Positions 16,172-16,856 of a stretch of 16,856 nt of DNA are shown piece by piece. The DNA comes from Turbatrix aceti (lineage: Eukaryota; Nematoda; Chromadorea; Rhabditida; Panagrolaimidae): assembly GCA_963969345.1 (NCBI GenBank), contig CAXAKE010000043.1:1-16856 (forward strand). The letters are read 5' to 3'. The position numbers were made by a program, and so were the translations under genes. The notes below the pieces were generated by a model. The model did not search any database. It had not been told where the DNA came from and saw only the letters and a list, made by a program, of their open reading frames with translations. The stretch's first letter is position 1, and the number at the start of each line of letters is the position of its first letter.

Positions 16172-16856
16172 CTTTCTACAAATATTGAGTCGAGTCGATA
16201 TGTTTTAGATACAGATGAAATTGGCAATAATGTGTAAACGGGACAGATCAAGTACATGTACAGAAGACCAATTTTTTTACACTGAATTCATCGATATGGA
16301 GAGTCAGCTTGTTGTCCGATTTGTGGTTTTTCAGCAATGCTGAGGGCTTGCTCCACGTAGGCATCAACGGCTCGGTTTGTCAGAGTCGAGGCGATCGTAT
16401 GCCAATAAGATATACTATATTACACAAAATGTTTATGCCATTTTTCTTTTGTTTACGTTTCATGAGCTAGCTATCAGGCAGGGTCTAGCTATTGTAGTTA
16501 GAGTATGTAGTAGTACATCAGCGGTTGTTTTTAACCGCACGCTGATCATTCCGTGCTTTCAGAGTATACAAAACACATCACACGCGCTTTCTTGACCGCT
16601 TTCTTTTTTTTTGATACGAATCGCTTCAGCTAACGTGAAAATCATCCAACCAACAAAAAGAATTCCAAAAGCCTTAAGGATATAAATATGTATGTAGGTG
16701 GAAGCAAATTCTTTTCATATCGTAGGAATCAATGGAATTTCTATCATTTCTAACCATATTTATCCACCTGTTTTGACAGTTACTTGTGCATAACGTCTAG
16801 AATTTGTGCAATGACGTGTTACAAATATTATTTTTAGTTTCAAATGATTTTATGTC
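16172..16856. other. Edge region with weak coding-like segments on the minus strand
   Basis: A minus-strand frame around 16400-16288 reads TNRAVDAYVEQALSIAEKPQ. Another at about 16690-16555 contains a possible membrane helix (AFGILFVGWMIFTLAEA) followed by KKKE. They are in different frames with stops between them. They could be exons of a gene running in from the right edge, but a model cannot be built here. Confidence 0.25.

Overview
The window is most likely nuclear DNA of a nematode, or less likely another small-genome invertebrate. The reasons are: AT-rich intergenic DNA, very short introns (mostly 44-80 bp) with GT...(T)TTTCAG/TATAG/TTTAG-type borders, AATAAA poly(A) signals just after the stops, and three gene families expanded in nematodes (GT11 fucosyltransferases, DUF1647 glycosyltransferase-like proteins, DUF229 sulfatase-like proteins). 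All gene models were built by eye from splice sites, reading phase and family motifs. No search was run, and family names rest on remembered motifs.

Layout: 440-1356 is a TIR DNA transposon flanked by TTAA. 1487-1980 is a complete Harbinger/Tourist-like MITE with TAA duplications. 2271-3603 (minus) is an intact four-exon GT11 fucosyltransferase gene. 3780-5425 is a GC-rich, broken Ty3/gypsy-type LTR retrotransposon lying between the GT11 gene and the divergent four-exon DUF1647 gene (5956-7188, plus). 7200-8615 holds a perfect palindrome, a GC-rich island and the 3' end of an RTE-type LINE. 8623-9033 is a G-run-rich hAT MITE with perfect 8-bp target duplications. 9052-9456 is a truncated, inverted, near-identical second copy of the Harbinger MITE. 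9730-11081 (plus) is a second GT11 gene, apparently decaying. 11688-12070 (minus) may be a small two-exon gene. 12179-12609 is a second hAT-type MITE, packed with GATCAGATCA motifs. 13006-15123 (plus) is a DUF229 gene with a local duplication that shifts its frame. 15186-16856 has no definable gene, only scattered coding-like fragments.

The four sizeable host genes all encode proteins with an N-terminal hydrophobic anchor, as expected of type II Golgi/secretory proteins. Three of them are carbohydrate-active or GT-like, and the fourth has an alkaline-phosphatase/sulfatase-type fold. A fast-evolving cluster for surface-glycan modification is a reasonable inference, but nothing in the sequence proves that the products act together.

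The most interesting observations are two short local duplications inside coding exons (13-bp copies 68 bp apart in the second GT11 gene; 27-bp copies 62 bp apart in the DUF229 gene). Each shifts the frame by 2, and each creates a segment that could be spliced out in frame. They are either disabling lesions or candidate newborn introns. The second GT11 gene also has an intron whose acceptor reads TTTCGG where phase and homology predict TTTCAG. Dense, precisely bounded MITE insertions surround these genes.
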